A stretch of 64,000 nucleotides of DNA from Deltaproteobacteria bacterium (GTDB taxonomy: Bacteria; JADJOY01). The stretch's first letter is position 1. Every line of letters begins with the position of its first letter. Below are positions 19,050 through 27,982 of this stretch, in pieces. Both the position numbers and the translations under genes were made by a program. The stretch spans positions 62,001 to 126,000 of the forward strand of contig JADJOY010000028.1 in assembly GCA_016713535.1 (NCBI GenBank), given 5' to 3'. The notes beneath the pieces were generated by a model, which was not told the DNA's origin, searched no databases, and worked only from the letters and a program-made list of their open reading frames with translations.

Positions 19050-19915
19050 CTGCGGTCACCGGCGGCCACAGGGGTGGGCGCGTGAGCGATGGCTTCGTTT
19101 CGCAGGCGGCCGAGCCTCCCGGTTGGCCGGTGCTCAGCCGGCGCCGCTGCTCGGCCCGCAGTGCCTCCACCGCGCGCTCGAACTGCGCGGGCGATCCCGC
19201 GCTCGTACCGGCCGAGACAATCCCACAGCCCTCGCTCCGCCGCCGCGGCGAATGCCCTGCCCGATCTCGTGGCCTCGGACCGGAACCGCTCCTGCGCCTC
19301 GTCGTAGCGCGTGGCGGCGTTCACCATCGCCTGAGCGCCCTTAGTCCACGTACACCGCGACGAGCCGGCCCTGCGCCTGCTTCGAGGCGGCGCGGCGGCG
19401 CTGGGCGGCTGTGAGCTTCGCTTGCCGCAGTTGTTCCGGGGCGCGAGCCGCGAGGTCGTCGCGCAGGCGGCGGGCGTACGCGGAGCGCCCCGGCGGTCCG
19501 GGCCGTTCGCCAGCGCACGCGCGACCGCTTCCGGACTCGTGAACAGCGTGCGGTCACGCGCCTCCTCGATGTCGTCGCGGGCGTCCGAGCGCTCCGTCGC
19601 GGCCCGGGCGCCGTTCAGCACCGCCGCCTCGATCCGCGGGATGCGCGACAGACGCCAGGCGAGCCAGGCCGCGCGCTGCGCGTGGAACTGCTCCAGCTCC
19701 CCCTCCGGCGCCAGGGTGGCGAGCAGCCCAGCACGGAAAGCGTCGTACGTCTCGACGTCCTCTCCCGGGACCAGGACGTCCGCCCGGGCCGTGAGCCCGT
19801 GCGAGAGTGCGTTCCGCGAGGACCGGACCTTCCCTTCCGGTGACCGTGGCCCCGTCGACAGACGGGCGTTGTCCCGGTTGGCCGCGGCTCGTGCCGCGCT
19901 GGCGTGCGCTCTCAT
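19046..19915 (-). CDS. phage/element-associated protein with 'STGPRSPEGK' signature, frame-disrupted
   Basis: The N-terminus AAANRDNARLSTGPRSPEGK followed by SSRNALSHGLTA is a widespread signature of uncharacterised proteins next to the preceding HTH family in mobile regions. The middle and end change frame. Between about 19340 and 19490 the better frame reads AYARRLRDDLAARAPEQLRQ and runs to a stop at 19339-19341. Near 19170, RYERGIARA joins QFERAVEALRAEQRRR after a one-base correction. It may therefore be one broken gene or two adjacent ones. The start at 19915 is chosen at MRAHAS. The function is unknown. Confidence 0.5.
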   Translation of the reverse strand: MRAHASAARAAANRDNARLSTGPRSPEGKVRSSRNALSHGLTARADVLVPGEDVETYDAFRAGLLATLAPEGELEQFHAQRAAWLAWRLSRIPRIEAAVLNGARAATERSDARDDIEEARDRTLFTSPEAVARALANGPDRRGAPRTPAACATTSRLAPRNNCGKRSSQPPSAAAPPRSRRRAGSSRCTWTKGAQAMVNAATRYDEAQERFRSEATRSGRAFAAAAERGLWDCLGRYERGIARAVRARGGGTAGRAAAPAEHRPTGRLGRLRNEAIAHAPTPVAAGDRR

Positions 19916-20175
19916 CGTGGATCTCCGAGGTGACGCGAGGAGGGGATTCTGCCGGGAGCAGAGCGGCGCTCTCTCGACGGTATCCCCCGGGGTGTGCGCG
20001 CGGATGACCGGCGCGTCTCCAACAGCGGTTCCAATCCCCAGCGGGATAGACGAACGGCCGGAAAATCGGGGCTCACGCATCGGCGGTTCGCCTCGCGCTT
20101 TTCGCGACCGCCAGCGTTTTCCGCAGCACGTCCATCCCGTGAAGCCAGGGGACTAGCTGGTTCCAACTGGGAACG

Positions 20176-20188
20176 CCTGGGGACACCA
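20176..20188 (+). repeat. 13-bp copy of the tRNA-Glu 3' end (possible inner attachment site)
   Basis: CCTGGGGACACCA exactly repeats tRNA positions 11626-11638 in the same orientation. It lies just beyond the last gene of the recombinase-linked minus-strand run. The bases upstream do not match the tRNA, which is acceptable for the short core of a serine recombinase but also leaves chance or an unrelated repeat possible. Confidence 0.4.
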
Positions 20189-20256
20189 GTCCCACGGCGC
20201 GCGGCGCGTGCAATCGCACTCTCGCCTTGCCCGGCCCACCGCGGGTACCATGAGGC

Positions 20257-20505
20257 ATGATCACCGCGAACGATGAGCCTCTCGCCAGATTGCTCGAACG
20301 CCCTCCCCGCGAGCGGGCCGAGGCGGCTCGGCGGCTGATCGAGAGCTTGGACTCGCCCGACAGCGATCCCGCCGCCGCGGACTCCGAGCGGGTTGCAGAG
20401 CTCGTCCGCCGGGCGCAAGAACTCGCGCAGGGCCACGCCGATCTGATTGACGGCGACCTCGCACGGCAGCGCGTCCTGGCACGCCTTCGCACCCTGCGAT
20501 CTTGA
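20257..20505 (+). CDS. type II antitoxin of the addiction-module (TIGR02574-like) family
   Basis: This 82-residue, acidic, helical protein carries LARLLERPPRERAEAARRLI followed by ESLD, the usual N-terminal signature of this antitoxin family. It normally binds and neutralises a RelE/ParE toxin and represses its own promoter. The toxin gene follows immediately with a TTG start overlapping this gene's stop, the standard translational coupling. It lies just outside the recombinase-linked run but inside the proposed island. Confidence 0.7.
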   Translation: MITANDEPLARLLERPPRERAEAARRLIESLDSPDSDPAAADSERVAELVRRAQELAQGHADLIDGDLARQRVLARLRTLRS

Positions 20506-20830
20506 GACCCCACCAGTTCCTCGCGGCGGCTTTCGCCGAATACGAGGACGCGGCGGTCTACTACGAATTGCAGGAGCCGGGGCTCGGCAGTCGATTTCTT
20601 CTCGAGGTCGACGAGGCAATCGCGTTCACCCTCGAATCCCCGCCGCGGGAGCACTCGTCGATGGCACGCCTCGCGAGCTTGGCATCCGCCGTAAGACGCT
20701 GAACAGCTTCCCAGTCCAGATCGCCTACTGCCTCCACGAAAACCGCGTCGTGATCCTGGCCGTGTTCCACTCCGCGCGCCGACCGGGCTACTGGCTCGAC
20801 CGCCTCCTCGAGCTCGGACGCCGGCGCTGA
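20502..20830 (+). CDS. RelE/ParE-family toxin, one frameshift
   Basis: The first part (FAEYEDAAVYYELQEPGLG followed by SRFLLEVDEAI) and the last part (IRRKTLNSFPVQIAYCLHEN, then VVILAVFHSARRPGYW) are the conserved beta and helix segments of RelE/ParE toxins. A frame change near 20650 separates them, and one base restores a protein of about 110 residues. A TTG start overlaps the antitoxin stop. Its predicted role is a ribosome-dependent mRNA interferase or gyrase inhibitor. Confidence 0.7.
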
Positions 20831-20884
20831 GCAGGACTCGCACTGCAGAGACGTTGTTCGCCTGTCATCTCACGCCGCGAGGGC

Positions 20885-21337
20885 GCGCCGCAGATCAACG
20901 GCAGAGACCACGCCATCCTGTACCAGGGCCGGATCGACTACCTCGTCACGCCACTGGTCCGCCGCCCCAAAGCGACGACCCACGAGCTTGCGCGCGCCGG
21001 TGCCGACGGCCTCGTTGCCCACGGCGACAGGGGAACGCAATACACGGCGATTCGCTACACCGAGCGCCTCGCCGCTGTCGGCGCAGTGCGGGCCGTCGGC
21101 AGCGTGGGCAAATCCCACGACGACGCCCACGCCGAGACGATCGACGGGCTCCACAAGGCCGAGGTGATCCTGCGGCAGGGGCCGTGGCGCGACCTCGCCA
21201 TGGTCGAGTACGCGACGGTGGTCTGGATCGACCCGTTCGACGACCTGCGCCTCCTCGAGCCGATCGGGTACGTCCCACCGGCCGAGTACGAAGCGGCCTA
21301 CTATCGAGGTCAAGAGACTCAGGCCATGGTGGCCTGA
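20885..21337 (+). pseudogene. IS3-family transposase (OrfB) remnant
   Basis: The C-terminal half of an rve-type integrase core is recognisable: AHGDRGTQYTAIRYTERLA matches the usual HHSDRGSQY block, and SVGKSHDDAHAETIDGLHKA matches GDSYDNALAETINGLYKAE. The end LLEPIGYVPPAEYEAAYYR is typical for this group. The D and E catalytic positions in these two blocks survive, but the N-terminal half and OrfA are absent. This is a dead IS fragment. Confidence 0.75.
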
Positions 21338-21403
21338 CTCAAGCAATCCAGTCTCCGGATTTCCCGGGCGGTTCACAGCTGGCTCGCTCGTCGATAGGGT
21401 ACG

Positions 21404-22388
21404 GTGTTGGAGAACCCTCGACGATGTCCGGAACAAAAAATCAGGGCACCGAAGCGGTCCCACCCAAGCGCGAAGCTCAACTCCCCGGTCCGCGAGACGC
21501 TTCGGCCGGAGGCAGACAAGGCGTTCTCACGGACCAGCGGTGCGCCCCTCAGGCTCTGCAACCGAGTTCGGTTGCTCGAGAACGCGGACGGCAACTACCC
21601 GGCCTGGCTCGAAGCGATCGCTTCGGCGACGCGGGTCGTCTACCTCGAGAACTACATCTTCGCCGACGACGAGGTCGGGCGGCGCTTCGCGGAGGCGTTA
21701 GCGGAGCGCGCGCGCGCGGGAGTGCAGGTACGTGTCATCCGCGACTGGATGGGATCGAGGCCCGTATCGTCGCACGCGTTCTGGGCTCGGCTCACCGCTG
21801 CCGGTGTCGAGCACCGCTGCTTCAATCCGCCTCGCCTCGACAGCCCGTTCGCCTGGCTGAGCCGCGATCACCGCAAGATGATCGCCGTCGACGGGCGGAT
21901 CGCGTTCGTCGCGGGCCTCTGCATCAGTCGGCGCTGGGAGGGAGATCCGGCGCGCTCGGTGGCGCCGTGGCGCGATACCGGTGTCGAGATCGTGGGACCG
22001 GGCGTCGCAGACGTCGAAGCCGCATTCGCCGAGACCTGGGCGAGTATCGGCGACCCGTTGCCGTCCGGCGAGATCGCTCGCGCGGAGGAGGTCCCGCCGG
22101 CCGGCGACGTGGCGCTGAGGGTCGTCGCGGGCGCACCCAGTACGAGCGGGCTCTTCCGGATGGATCAGCTCGTTTCCGCCTTGGCGCGCAAGTCCCCTGT
22201 GGCTCACGGACGCCTATTTCGTGGGCGTCGTGCCATACGTCCAGGCGCTCCGGTCGGCGGCGGTGGACGGCGTGGACGTCAGGTTGCTGGTTCCCGATGC
22301 CACGGATCTGCCGCTGGTGCGCTCCGTGTCGCGCGCCGGCTATCGAGCACTGCTCGAGGCGGCGGCGGCTCACGGGGAGCGCTGCTGA
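21404..22388 (+). pseudogene. phospholipase D / cardiolipin synthase-like gene, frameshifted and truncated
   Basis: The first half is a clear PLD domain: YPAWLEAIASATRVVYLENY then the first HKD motif in SRDHRKMIAVDGRIAFVAG. Near 22195 the frame changes; the other frame continues [20 protein letters not shown] followed by [19 protein letters not shown], as in cardiolipin synthases. A stop at 22386-22388 then ends it before the second HKD motif, which is needed for catalysis. One base error is possible, but the missing second half points to real truncation. Confidence 0.7.
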
Positions 22389-23000
22389 CCCGGTGCGCTC
22401 CGGACGTGCGATCGCCGCGGCCCGATCGAGCCGCGATGGTGCAGACGCACCGCCTCGCAGCGCCACCTCGACGACAGCTCGCCGCTCGACACGGCATCCG
22501 TCGGATCGTTTCCTGCACCGCCCGCCACCTGACGTCCGAGGGCTACACGTGAGACGTGGGACGGCCGCCACCCATGTTCGTGAGATCGTTTCGGTTGGGA
22601 CGCCGAGCTCTCGTCCGATCCGTGAGAGTCATGCTCGCCTCGACGGCGCCGGGTGTGAGCGCGGTGCTCGTCCTCCCGCCGAACGAGACACGTCTCTGCG
22701 TCCTGCGCGCTCTGTGCTTCGCCCCGCTCGAAATCTACGCATCGCTTTCGGTCGTACCACCGTCCAGTCGGACCTTCGCTACCGGCGCGAGAGTGCAGTC
22801 CGACCTCATCGTCGCCGCTGCGCTCGACCTCTGGATCGTCGACCTGGCGGCGTGAGCAGCCGACCGGCGCCACCGAGGAGCGTGCGCCACACGACCGAGC
22901 TGCACCCGAGTCGACTCGGGCGAGGACGCCACGGTCGAGCCTGGGCCACGCCCCGCTTCGCTCGGCAGCCGCTTGCTGTCCCGGGAATCGCACGGATCGA
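22389..23000. other. non-coding gap after the truncated PLD gene
   Basis: About 610 bases hold no convincing gene. Open frames here have GC-driven composition without domain signatures. Decayed PLD C-terminal sequence is possible but not demonstrable by eye. Confidence 0.5.
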
Positions 23001-25392
23001 TCAGAACACGACGCGAGCGCGGATCTCGGGCGGTGCCCCGGCCGATCGCTCGAGCTCCTCGATCCGCACTCCGCCGGACGAGGGAAGCACGCGGAAGGTC
23101 CCCGCGTGCGGGACCCGCAGCGTGGTGGCCCGAGGCGGCCCGCCGAAGGCGCGGAGCTCCAGGTAGCGAGCGTCCTCGGGTCCGATCACCTCGGCGTCGA
23201 TCGTCGGCACCAGGGTCTCGACCCGGGGATCGAGGGTGGGGATGACGGCGCCCTCACGGACGTAGAGAGGCACGTCCCCGAGGGGCACTTCGACCTCGAT
23301 CGTGGTCGGCCCCTGGTGGACGACGGAGGGATCGAACCAGTCCCGCCACCGACCCTCGGGGAGGTAGACGCTCCGGCCCGTGGCGCCACGCTCCGTCACC
23401 GGTGCGGCCAGCAGGTCGGGCCCGAGCAGGAACTGGTCGTGGACCTGCCGGGCCGTCCGGTCCTCGGGGTAGTGGACGAAGAGATGCCGCATGATGGGAA
23501 GGCCGCGCTCGACGGCGTCCACCGCGAGCATCTCGAGGTAAGGGCTCAGCTCCATGTGGAGCCGGGCCAGCCGCTTGTAGGCCTGGAGGGTCGCCTCGTC
23601 GCGATCGAAGGACCAGTTGAGGTCGGAGCTGAGGCCGTGGGTGCGCATGACCGGGCTCACCGCGCGCCCGCGGCGGCCCAGCGCAGGAACAGCTCGCGAT
23701 CGATGGCGGGGTCGTGAACGAGATGTACCCGGCGATGTCGTGGCCGTAGAAGGGGATCCCTGAGATCCCCAGGTCGAGGCCCACGGCGATCGCGGAGGGA
23801 GCCCGTCCCGCGGCTCGAAGCTCGTGTTCTGGTCACCTCCCCAGACCGCGCTCTGGGTCCGGCGGGCGCCGCTGAAGCCGGAGCGCGAGAAGAAGACCCA
23901 GTCGCCATCGGGGCGTGCCTCCTCGAGGACCTCTCGATTGAGCGCCTGCCACTGGACCGGGAACTGGTTGTGGAGGAGCGAGCCCGGAGTGCCGTCGCTC
24001 GCGAGCGCGGTGAAGGGGGTGTACTCCGCGAAATCGGCCATCCACCCGTCGAAGCCGAGGGCCAGGGATCTCCGGAGACGATCCTTCATCCACTCCGGGC
24101 CGGCGGAAGGCTGAGGTCCGGCTGGCCCACGATGTCGCGAACGCAGAAGAAACGGAGCTCCTTCCCGTTCGCGTCGCGGAGCAGGTAGCCCTCGCGCCGG
24201 GCCGTGTCGTGGTCCTCCGTCCCCTCGATCAGGTAGGGGTAATAGTAGGAGAGGAAGCGGAAGCCCTGGCCGTGGAGCTCGTCCGCCAGGACCTCCACGT
24301 CGGGATAGACCTCGCGGTCGATCCAGCCGTCGGGCACGAGGGTGATTCCGCTGTCGGTGGGGGCCGACCCGCTCCAGTCCTCCGACCAGATCACGCTCGA
24401 GGGGATGTCGTTGTCGCGGAGGACCGCGGCGACCCGGCGGACCTCCTCGGATCCCTGGATGGCATCGTTCCAGGGGGCGAAGATCCAGCGCGGCGGCGGC
24501 TCGGGTCGGCCGAGGACCGCGGAGGCCCGCTCCAGGACCTCGAGCGGGTCGATGATGCCGTCGGGTCCCCGCTCGCCGACGATCACCGTGATCCCGATCG
24601 CGGGCTCCCACGTCTCGAGCCGGATCGCGTCCTCGCGTTCCGAGCAGAGCTCGAAGAGCGACCGCGCCGTCGAGTCGAGCTCGAGCGCATAGCCCTCGCT
24701 CGACACGTAGTAGGGAATCGGGAAATACGTGGTCGAAGGGCCGTTGGGCAGCGGGTTGTGGGGGCCGAGCGGCGCGTCCAGCCCGAGGCCGATGCCGCCT
24801 TCCTCGGTCCAGTGGTAGCGGGTGTGGCCCCGGTGCTCCGGGGAGTCCGGCCGGTGGCCGAGGCCGTAGAAGCGCTCGTCGGCGCCGCAGCGGAAACTCT
24901 GGGAGGCGAAGAGGCGGAGATCGGTGAGCCGCTCGCCGTCCGCGAGCACGGGCTCGTAGCGAATCCGGACCGCCCCTCGCCCACCGCCTCGGTCGTGAAC
25001 CGGATCTCCCGGTCGGGTCCGGCGTCCCCGTCGGGGAGAGACAGGATCGCCTCGACGCGATCCCCGGATCTCTCGACGGAGCGGATCGCCACCGGCCGGC
25101 GTACCGGCCCCACGGCGATCGCGGGGAAGAACCACGACGACACGCTCGCCGGCCGGGTGACCTCCCCGGCCTGGATCCCGGCTGGCCCGTAGACCGCGGC
25201 GGGATCGGCGGCGGGCAGCTCCTCGAGGACGACCTCGCCGTCGGCCCGGGAGATCGTGAGGACGGGTGGCGTGCCAGCCAGACGCACCCTGATCCCATCG
25301 CCCTCGAGGACGAGCTCGGTGGGCACTCCCCCGCCCTCGCCGCCACAGCCGAGGAGGAGCGCGAGCGCGACGGTGGGGATCAGGCGTCTCAT
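23001..25392 (-). CDS. GH31-family glycosidase lipoprotein, about five frameshifts
   Basis: The repaired product is about 797 residues. A lipobox signal (PTVALALLLGCGGEG) leads to an N-terminal beta-domain, FRCGADERFYGLGHR, and a TIM barrel. The barrel carries VIWSEDWSG, the nucleophile region GFDGWMADFAEYTP and the acid/base region SAVWGGDQN. These match the sulfoquinovosidase-like (YihQ) branch of GH31 more than typical alpha-glucosidases. However, the YihQ glutamine in WAQDW is glutamate here, and the following Arg/Trp positions that bind the sulfonate are not visible. Frame changes lie near 24975, 24105, 23795, 23705 and 23657. The predicted role is hydrolysis of an alpha-glycoside at the cell surface. 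Confidence 0.8.
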
Positions 25393-25594
25393 GGTGCGCT
25401 CCCGTCCGCGGTCGCCGGGTCGACGACGAGGTTCGCGGGCGGCCGGGTGAAGCGATGCAGGGTGACGGCCCGACGAACGCTGGAGAAGAGCTCGGCGGGG
25501 TGGTGACCCGCGACCAGGAAGTGCGCGATCGCGGTTACCCCCTGGGACGGTTGCATCGGCCAGCGGGCGACCATGTCTGTAGGGATCCGTCGGC

Positions 25595-27226
25595 CTACTC
25601 GGCCCACAGGGCGCGGGTTTGGGCGTCCGGGTCGAGCGCGATAGCGCTGGTCGCGGTGCGTTCCTCCGCGTCGAAGATCATCGTGGGCCGACTCGCCTCG
25701 TCGTAGGCGGGCCAGTCGGGCAGGCTCCCATGACTCGGATCACCCGTCTTCGCGAACGCGAGCCAAGCGTCCATCATGATCTCGACGAGGCCACTGGGCG
25801 CGTCCACGCCCCCGTTGCCGTAGATCTCGGGCCAGCCTTCGGGTGCGCCGAGCACGAAGCCGAGCTCGGCTCCGTGCAGCGCGCCGACGTCGAGCTCCGG
25901 GTGGGTCGAGCTGCGGGTCTCCCAGTCGAAGCGATAGACGAACACGTGGTCGGGCTGGTGGCGGAGCTGGGAGTCGGCGAAACGCAGCACGGGCATGCGG
26001 AAGAAGACGTCGGTCAGCACCGCGAGCGACACGAGGTTGGGCGCGAGTCCCGGGTGGTTGCGGGTGTAGACCTCGGTGGCCTCGGCGATGGTGACGCCCG
26101 GACGCAACCCCGGCTCGGTCGACACCGCCGCCGCCGCGAGGGTCGCCCCGGGCACCAGGATCGGCCAGGTGAGGAAGTCCATCGCCATCATCCACCCGCG
26201 CGCCTCGTGTCGGTTGTGCCCGGTGAGCAGCGGGACGTGAGCGGCGGAGCCGGCCGCGACCGCGTCGAGCGGGTGAACCGGGAAGACGTCGCCGTCGAAC
26301 GTGGGACCGTAGACGAACTCGCTCACGAGGTTCTGCGCCTCGACGGCCCTCTGAGCCTCGAGCAACTCGGGCCACGAGAGCGCGCGCAGTGCGGCGACGT
26401 CGTCTGCGCCGGCCGCCGCCAGGAGCTGCTGGCTCATCCGCTTCGCGTGATCCGCGGACCGCGTGAGGGAGGACACGTTGCTTTGTGCGATCGCCCGCCG
26501 GAAGAGCGCGCTGGCGCCCGGCAGGCCCATGAGCGCAGCCGCGCTCGCGCCCCCGGCGGACTCGCCGAAGACCGTCACGTCGTCCGGGTCGCCCCCGAAC
26601 GCAGCGACGTGGTCGCGCACCCATTCGAGCGCGAGCCGCTGGTCGAGCAGGCCGGCGTTACCGCTGCCCGGCACGTCGGGGAAGTGACTGAATCCGAACG
26701 CGCCGAGGCGATACTCGACGCTCACGACCACGACGTCGCCGCGCGCAGCGAGCGGCGCGCCGGAGTACAAGGGATCCTCGGTGCCCTCGTAGATCCAGCC
26801 CCCACCGTGAATCCAGACCATGACCGGGCGACGCCGGTCGTCGGCCGAGGGGGTCCAGACGTTGAGCGTGAGGCACGACTCGTCTTGCTCGAGGTAGATC
26901 GGCTGACCCGGTTCGACGGGCTGCGGGCACGCTGGCCCGAACGCGCTCGCGTCGAGCGGCTGGCCGCGCCAGGCGCGCACGGGAACGGGCGGCGCGAAGC
27001 GCAAGCTCCCCACCGGTGGCTCGGCGTAGGGCAGCCCGAGGAACGCGACCACGCCGCGAGGGGTGACGACGCCTTCGGCCGTGCCGAGCACGGTTCGCGC
27101 GCGGGTGATGGCGGCCCCCGGGGCCGCCGGGGGCCTGCTGCCTGACGAGCCGCCACACGCGGTGATCGCGAGGACGAGCGCCGCGAGCACGCCGCGAACC
27201 GAAGGGCCTGCTTCAGCGCCCGGCAA
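25595..27226 (-). CDS. type B carboxylesterase lipoprotein
   Basis: This is an intact 543-residue alpha/beta-hydrolase of the cholinesterase/para-nitrobenzyl esterase family. The lipobox cysteine is at residue 24 (VLAITACGG). The oxyanion motif is VMVWIHGGGWIYEG, the nucleophile Ser223 lies in FGESAGG, and Glu341 (NRHEARG) and His451 (ALHGAELGF) complete the predicted triad. It should hydrolyse an ester in the periplasm or at the cell surface. Its 5' end overlaps the TetR gene by 14 bases, so the regulator and esterase form an operon. Confidence 0.9.
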   Translation of the reverse strand: MPGAEAGPSVRGVLAALVLAITACGGSSGSRPPAAPGAAITRARTVLGTAEGVVTPRGVVAFLGLPYAEPPVGSLRFAPPVPVRAWRGQPLDASAFGPACPQPVEPGQPIYLEQDESCLTLNVWTPSADDRRRPVMVWIHGGGWIYEGTEDPLYSGAPLAARGDVVVVSVEYRLGAFGFSHFPDVPGSGNAGLLDQRLALEWVRDHVAAFGGDPDDVTVFGESAGGASAAALMGLPGASALFRRAIAQSNVSSLTRSADHAKRMSQQLLAAAGADDVAALRALSWPELLEAQRAVEAQNLVSEFVYGPTFDGDVFPVHPLDAVAAGSAAHVPLLTGHNRHEARGWMMAMDFLTWPILVPGATLAAAAVSTEPGLRPGVTIAEATEVYTRNHPGLAPNLVSLAVLTDVFFRMPVLRFADSQLRHQPDHVFVYRFDWETRSSTHPELDVGALHGAELGFVLGAPEGWPEIYGNGGVDAPSGLVEIMMDAWLAFAKTGDPSHGSLPDWPAYDEASRPTMIFDAEERTATSAIALDPDAQTRALWAE

Positions 27227-27881
27227 GATCCGCCTCGATCGTCAGCTTGATGCCGACGAGCACACGCGAGGTCGCAGCGACCATCGTCTCGCGAGAGATG
27301 CGTCGCTTGCCTTGGTGCCAGCGCAGGGCCGCCTGTGCGAGCGCACCGGTGACCGCGACCGCGGTGACCTCGGCCTCGGCGTCGTCGATCCGGGAATCCG
27401 GATACACCGCGCGCGCCAGCTGGACGAGCATCGGCGCGAAGCCCTGCAGCGCCCTCCGCGACAGGTCGTCGAGCGGTCGGCTCACCCCGACGACCTCGCG
27501 CCAGCACACGCGCGCAACACGGGGATCCTCCACCCACTCGAAGAAGCACTCGAGGCCTGCCCGGATCAGCGCCTGAGGGCTCGCGGCTACCTCCGTCCTG
27601 CCGAAGGTCACCCCGAGGCGGCGGCGAAAGTCCGCGATGCACTCCTCGAAGACGGCCGCGAGGAGGTCGTCCATGTGGTCGAACGACTCGTAGAAGTAGC
27701 GGGTGGCCAGCCCCGCCCGATGGCAGATCCCGCGTACGGTCGCGGTGCGGAAGCCCGAGGTGCCGAAGACCTCGAACCCGGCGCGCAGGAAGGCGTCGCG
27801 GCGGCGAACCTTGCGCTCGGCGGGGCTCAGTCCGCCGTAGACCCGGCCCTCCGCTGCCTCGCTCGTGGTCGTGGTGTGCAT
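27213..27881 (-). CDS. TetR-family transcriptional regulator
   Basis: This protein of 222 residues starts at MHTTTTSEAA. The N-terminal HTH reads RDAFLRAGFEVFGTSGFRTA followed by ATRYFYESFDHMDDLL, the TetR recognition-helix signature. The helical ligand-binding half follows. The gene overlaps the downstream esterase gene and is divergent from the large lipoprotein gene at 27983. It most likely represses both in the absence of a small ligand, perhaps an ester or its product. Confidence 0.88.
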   Translation of the reverse strand: MHTTTTSEAAEGRVYGGLSPAERKVRRRDAFLRAGFEVFGTSGFRTATVRGICHRAGLATRYFYESFDHMDDLLAAVFEECIADFRRRLGVTFGRTEVAASPQALIRAGLECFFEWVEDPRVARVCWREVVGVSRPLDDLSRRALQGFAPMLVQLARAVYPDSRIDDAEAEVTAVAVTGALAQAALRWHQGKRRISRETMVAATSRVLVGIKLTIEADLAGR

Positions 27882-27914
27882 GCCATATTTGACACTACGC
27901 GTTCTCAGATGGCA
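27881..27914. promoter_or_regulatory. inverted repeat between divergent TetR and lipoprotein genes
   Basis: TGCCAT at 27881-27886 and ATGGCA at 27909-27914 form an inverted repeat around a relatively AT-rich stretch in the intergenic region. It is placed where a TetR operator controlling both directions would be expected. The 22-base spacer is longer than usual, so the assignment is weak. Confidence 0.3.
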
Positions 27915-27982
27915 ACGTGGAAACACCCCCACGCGGATTCGACCGGCCCCCCGCAGGCCCCCTCCCAGCTACCCGGACCTCC

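Noticed and set aside
18621-20080. Prophage interpretation of the HTH/terminase-like pair
   Set aside because: No large terminase, portal, capsid or tail genes are present. The two proteins are also common on non-phage elements.
22556-22855. 99-residue plus-strand frame after the broken phospholipase
   Set aside because: It has no signature, biased composition and no ribosome-binding site, and lies where decayed PLD sequence is expected.
25389-25607. 72-residue minus-strand open frame whose stop overlaps the GH31 start (ATGA)
   Set aside because: The end (FLVAGHHPAELFSSVRRAVTL) looks partly natural, but the frame begins inside the esterase 3' end and has no recognisable domain. It may be a remnant of a lost gene; there is not enough to call it.
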